Of a DNA stretch of 64,000 nucleotides, positions 60,071 to 64,000 are shown piece after piece. Numbering within the stretch: the first letter of the stretch is position 1; each line of letters opens with the position of its first letter. The notes beneath the pieces are model-generated. The model searched no databases. It saw only the letters and a list, made by a program, of their open reading frames with translations, and was not told the DNA's origin. Where the stretch lies: the NCBI RefSeq assembly GCF_900446215.1, contig NZ_UAQZ01000001.1, positions 124,001 to 188,000 of the forward strand, in the 5' to 3' direction. This DNA comes from Burkholderia cenocepacia. GTDB taxonomy: Bacteria > Pseudomonadota > Gammaproteobacteria > Burkholderiales > Burkholderiaceae. Position numbers and translations under genes: made by a program.

Positions 60071-62383
60071 TCACTTGCCGGCCTTCTTGGCCGCTTGCTG
60101 CGCCGCCTTCGCCTTCATCTGCCCGAACAGTTCGGAGCACGGCACGTCGCGGTTGTTGCTCGGCGCGATCAGCGGGATCAGCGCCGCGAACGGGTTGATC
60201 AGCCCGAGGCCGACCATCGCGCCGGCGCGCAGGGCAAGCGCGCCCGCATCGACGCCGACCTTCGGGTTCTTGAACGTGCCCTTCGCATACAACGGCGAGC
60301 GCAGCGAGAAGATCCGGAAGCCCTTCGTGTGCGGATGGATCTTCAGGTCGAGCGATTCGTCGCGCAGGTTGATCGGGCCGTCGACGTTGATGAGCGCATC
60401 GTCGGTATCGAGCGCGAACACCTTCGGGTCGAGCATGCCGTCGGTCGCCGCGAAATCGATCGCCGCGCAGTTGATGTTGACGTCGCGGTTGCCGAACAGC
60501 TTCTCGTAGACCACGTTCGCAACGTTCAACCCCGCGGCCTCCATCAGCAAGCGGCTGATGCGGCCGTTGGTGATGAGCGCCTTCACTTCGCCGGTCGACG
60601 TCGCCGCGAGCGCGGCCGGCGAATTGCCCGTTGCCGACAGCGACGCGTCGCCGTTGATTTCGCCGAGCGCCGTCTGCATCACCTTCTGCGTCGGGAACAG
60701 CTGCTTGAGCTTCAGATGCCGCGCGGCCAGCGTGAAGCGGCCCTTGAGCGGCGTGCGGCTGCCGTCGAGATGCGCGTTGGTCGCGAGCGTGCCGCCCGCG
60801 ACGCCGAACTGCAGCGGCTCGAGCGACAGCACGCCGTCCTGCAGCAGGATGTGCGTGTACAGGTTGGTGATCGGCAACTGCGGGCTCTTGATCAGCTTGC
60901 GGCCGGTGAACTTCACGTCCGCGTCGATCGCGCTCCAGCGTTCGGTACGGAACGTCGCCACCGGCAGCACGCGGTCGGGCGGCTGACGCGTCGTGTCGCC
61001 GCGCTTGGCCTTGCTCGCGGCCGTATCGGCGCCGATCACCGGTGCGAGATCGGAGAACTGCAGCAGGTTCGACACGAGTTCGCCCGACAGCTTCGGACGC
61101 GGTTCGCGCTGCGCCCAGGTGAGCGTGCCGCCGAGATCGCTGCCGCCGACGCGACCGTTGAAGTTCTCGTAGCGGAAGGTGCTCGCATGCGGCTTGAAGT
61201 TGCCGATCAAGCGCCCTTCGGTCGCGTACGGCGGCGTATCGGGCAGCGTGATGCCGGTGAGCTGGTAAAGGTGCGACATCGACGTGCCCTGCAGCCACAG
61301 CCGCAAGTCGAGCGCGGCGAGATGCATCGGGTCGGTCAGCGTGCCGACGATCGCGAGCCGCGTATCGCCGGCCTTCACGTCGGCCTGCAGCGGGAACGGC
61401 CGCGACGTATCCTGGATCGCGAGCACGCCGCCGACCTTGCCGGTACCGTTGATCGGCACGTTCTTGTAGCGGCCGTCGACCTTCAGCCCGAATGCATAGG
61501 TCGGACCGGACGGTTTCGCGGGCGCCGCGGCCCCGCTCGCGCCGGACGCGGCAGTCGCCGTCGATGCGGAACGCGCGGACGCGGCGGACGCACCCGACGC
61601 AGCCGACGCACCCGATGAACCCGCCGAACCGGCAGCAGCCGAAGCAGCCGACGCCCCCGACGACGCAGCCGCGCTCGGAGCCGACGCGCTCGACGCGGCC
61701 TGCGCATCGGCCTTCGCACCCAGTTGCGCGGCGCCGTGCTTGCCGACGCGCTGCGCCGACGCCGCACGCGACGTCTGCTCCTGCTCCTTCAGCACGTCGC
61801 CGAGCGGGATCGGCTGGCCGAGCGTATCGATCGCGATGGTCAGGTCGGCCTTCGTGATCGCGTCGCGATACGTGACGGTGCCCTTCGCGAACCCGAAGCT
61901 GTCGAGCCGCACCTTCCACCGCGAAGGCTGCGACGATTGCTTGAACTGGAAGGTCCACGTATTGGTGCCGTCCGCGCGCCGCTCGAGATCGACGGCAGGA
62001 TTCACGACGTCGATCGACGGGATGACGATTTCATGTGCCAGCAGCGGCAGGATCGCGAGATCGAAGTGCGCGGCATCGAGCGTGACGAACTTGGGCGCCT
62101 TCGCCCAGTCGGGATTGCCGATCTCGAGCTGGGTGGCCGAGAAGCTCGGCCAGGGCACCCATGCGCGCCAGCCGGTCTCGCCATCGGGGCGACGCCAGCC
62201 GACCTTGAGGTCGCCGTTGATCGCGAACGGGCGGCCGAGTGCGGCACTCACCTGTTCGTTGACCCACGGTTTCGCCCGGTTCCAGTCGAACGTGAAGAGA
62301 AAAACGCCGGCCGCCGCGATCAGCACCGCGACGATACCGACGATCCATGCAGCCGATTTGCCGATGGCTCGGGTTAGCGTCAT
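60071..62383 (-). CDS. AsmA-family protein
   Basis: A 770-residue AsmA-like protein: one N-terminal membrane anchor (AAWIVGIVAVLIAAAGVFLF, residues about 11-30) and a large periplasmic domain with repeated strands, plus the AsmA C-terminal signature region (LLMEAAGLNVANVVYEKLFG, then DGMLDPKVFALDTDDALINV). The family belongs to the repeating-beta-groove type thought to move or organise phospholipids at the outer membrane. Odd feature: a low-complexity Ala/Ser/Gly insertion at about residues 228-295 (coding 61500-61700). The ATG at 62383 has only a weak GGA. Confidence 0.85.
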   Translation of the reverse strand: MTLTRAIGKSAAWIVGIVAVLIAAAGVFLFTFDWNRAKPWVNEQVSAALGRPFAINGDLKVGWRRPDGETGWRAWVPWPSFSATQLEIGNPDWAKAPKFVTLDAAHFDLAILPLLAHEIVIPSIDVVNPAVDLERRADGTNTWTFQFKQSSQPSRWKVRLDSFGFAKGTVTYRDAITKADLTIAIDTLGQPIPLGDVLKEQEQTSRAASAQRVGKHGAAQLGAKADAQAASSASAPSAAASSGASAASAAAGSAGSSGASAASGASAASARSASTATAASGASGAAAPAKPSGPTYAFGLKVDGRYKNVPINGTGKVGGVLAIQDTSRPFPLQADVKAGDTRLAIVGTLTDPMHLAALDLRLWLQGTSMSHLYQLTGITLPDTPPYATEGRLIGNFKPHASTFRYENFNGRVGGSDLGGTLTWAQREPRPKLSGELVSNLLQFSDLAPVIGADTAASKAKRGDTTRQPPDRVLPVATFRTERWSAIDADVKFTGRKLIKSPQLPITNLYTHILLQDGVLSLEPLQFGVAGGTLATNAHLDGSRTPLKGRFTLAARHLKLKQLFPTQKVMQTALGEINGDASLSATGNSPAALAATSTGEVKALITNGRISRLLMEAAGLNVANVVYEKLFGNRDVNINCAAIDFAATDGMLDPKVFALDTDDALINVDGPINLRDESLDLKIHPHTKGFRIFSLRSPLYAKGTFKNPKVGVDAGALALRAGAMVGLGLINPFAALIPLIAPSNNRDVPCSELFGQMKAKAAQQAAKKAGK

Positions 62384-62535
62384 GGCGGTTCCGTTGTTGT
62401 TCTGAAGCGTTGCCGCACGATGCCGGGCCGCTTGCGTGGACGAACGGCGCACGACAACTGCGGCTTTTCAATCGGTATTATGACGCACGACGTGGCGGCC
62501 TTTCGGCGCCATTAACGCTTTTTTTCATTTGTGAC

Positions 62536-63233
<698 letters not shown>

Positions 63234-63237
<4 letters not shown>

Positions 63238-64000
63238 GCCCGGCACTGCAGGACCTGAGCCTCGTCGACGTCGGCATCGCGGCCGCGCTCGTCGCGGTCA
63301 ACGGCGCGATCTCGGCGGCGCTGTCGCTCGGCCTCGGCCGCAAGCTCGCGCTCGCGGCCGTGCGCACCGTCGTGCAGTTGCTCGCGATCGGCTACGTGCT
63401 CGGCTGGGTGTTCGGCCATCCGCACTGGTACGTCGTGCTGCCGCTCACCGCGCTGATGACGCTGATCGCCGGTTTCGCCGGTGCGGGGCGCGGCAAGCGC
63501 ACGTACCGCGGCCAGCGCCTCGACAGCATCGCATCGATCTGGTTCAGCAGCTGGTTCGTCGCGGCGGTCGGGCTGTTCGTCGTGATCCGCATCCATCCGT
63601 GGTTCGCGCCGCAATACGCGATCCCGATCCTCGGGATGATCCTCGGCAATACGCTGACGGGCGTATCGCTCGGCGTCGAGCGAATGATGGAAGAGCTCAC
63701 CGCGCGCCGCGATCGCGTCGAAACCGCGCTCGCGCTCGGTGCGACGCGCTGGGAAGCCGCGCAGGACGCCGCGCGCCAGGCCGTGCGCGCGGGCATGCTG
63801 CCGACGCTGAACCAGATGGCGGTGGTCGGCGTCGTGAGCCTGCCGGGGATGATGACGGGCCAGGTGCTGGCCGGCCAGTCGCCGCTGCAGGCCGTGCGCT
63901 ACCAGATCGTGATCATGTTCCTAATCGCCGCGGCGTCCGCGCTCGGCACGGTCGGCGCGGTGCTGATGACCTATCGCCGGCTGTTCTCGGCCGATCACCG
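63234..64000 (+). CDS. fetB: FetB-type membrane permease (UPF0014), right-edge partial
   Basis: At least 255 residues are inside the window, nearly the full family length (about 260), so only the C-terminal end may be cut. It reads MSPALQDLSLVDVGIAAALV, then several helices; GNTLTGVSLGVERMMEELTA and GATRWEAAQDAARQAVR match the UPF0014/FetB core, and LPGMMTGQVLAGQSPLQAVR the conserved pore loop. It is the membrane half of FetAB and is coupled to fetA by an ATGA overlap. Confidence 0.88.

Overview
The window is high-GC, gene-dense DNA whose proteins read as Burkholderia sensu lato (most likely Burkholderia cepacia complex, probably the main chromosome). The assignment rests on protein character, gene neighbourhoods such as ptxS-kguDTKE and fisR/pdo/sqr, and strong third-position GC. 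I saw no rRNA, tRNA, insertion sequence, integrase, phage gene or CRISPR array.

Layout. 1-2.3 kb: tonB-exbB-exbD-exbD energy-coupling operon (minus strand) behind an ~850 bp AT-rich leader. 3.1-6.4 kb: YbaK-like deacylase, YciI protein, CorA channel, and an orphan CydX-like small membrane protein translationally coupled to a P-loop kinase. 6.4-11.1 kb: saccharopine-dehydrogenase-like oxidoreductase with an Lrp/AsnC regulator, a Spy-like periplasmic protein, a PGDYG protein, and a YhfC protease pair. 11.1-16.7 kb: complete 2-ketogluconate operon kguEKTD with its LacI repressor ptxS and a perfect operator. 16.8-20.8 kb: LysR/YeiH pair and a ClC channel with CBS domains. 20.8-27.4 kb: TetR-controlled RND tripartite efflux pump. 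27.5-30.1 kb: MerR-TipAS regulator, an uncharacterised membrane protein and an XRE/DUF2975 pair. 30.3-35.4 kb: sulfide oxidation module (FisR, persulfide dioxygenase, DUF442-SQR fusion, TauE exporter). 35.4-39.5 kb: putrescine/spermidine ABC transporter potFGHI. 40-44.8 kb: small DUF1289 gene, then a chaperone-usher fimbrial operon with no visible tip adhesin. 44.8-49.6 kb: OmpW with an Anr/FNR-type box, nitronate monooxygenase, aldehyde dehydrogenase and small proteins. 49.8-57.5 kb: accessory-looking biosynthetic region. 57.7-64 kb: ABC-F protein YbiT, lipocalin-like protein, AsmA protein and FetAB.

The most unusual part is 52.6-57.5 kb on the minus strand: five tightly packed genes encoding an FkbM methyltransferase, an APH-type kinase, a radical SAM protein with extra C-terminal cysteines, an asparagine-synthetase-like amidotransferase lacking the glutaminase nucleophile, and an MGT-type glycosyltransferase. 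A CmcI-like methyltransferase, a second APH-type protein and a NodB deacetylase sit next to it. I do not recognise this combination as a described pathway. It looks like an uncharacterised small-molecule or surface-sugar biosynthesis operon.

Several regulator/operator pairs can be read from the sequence: PtxS at 16703-16720, a TetR operator candidate at 21465-21490, an XRE operator candidate at 30146-30166, a sigma-54 promoter with TGCCA repeats for FisR at 31748-31919, an Anr box at 45523-45536, and a palindrome at 7695-7715.
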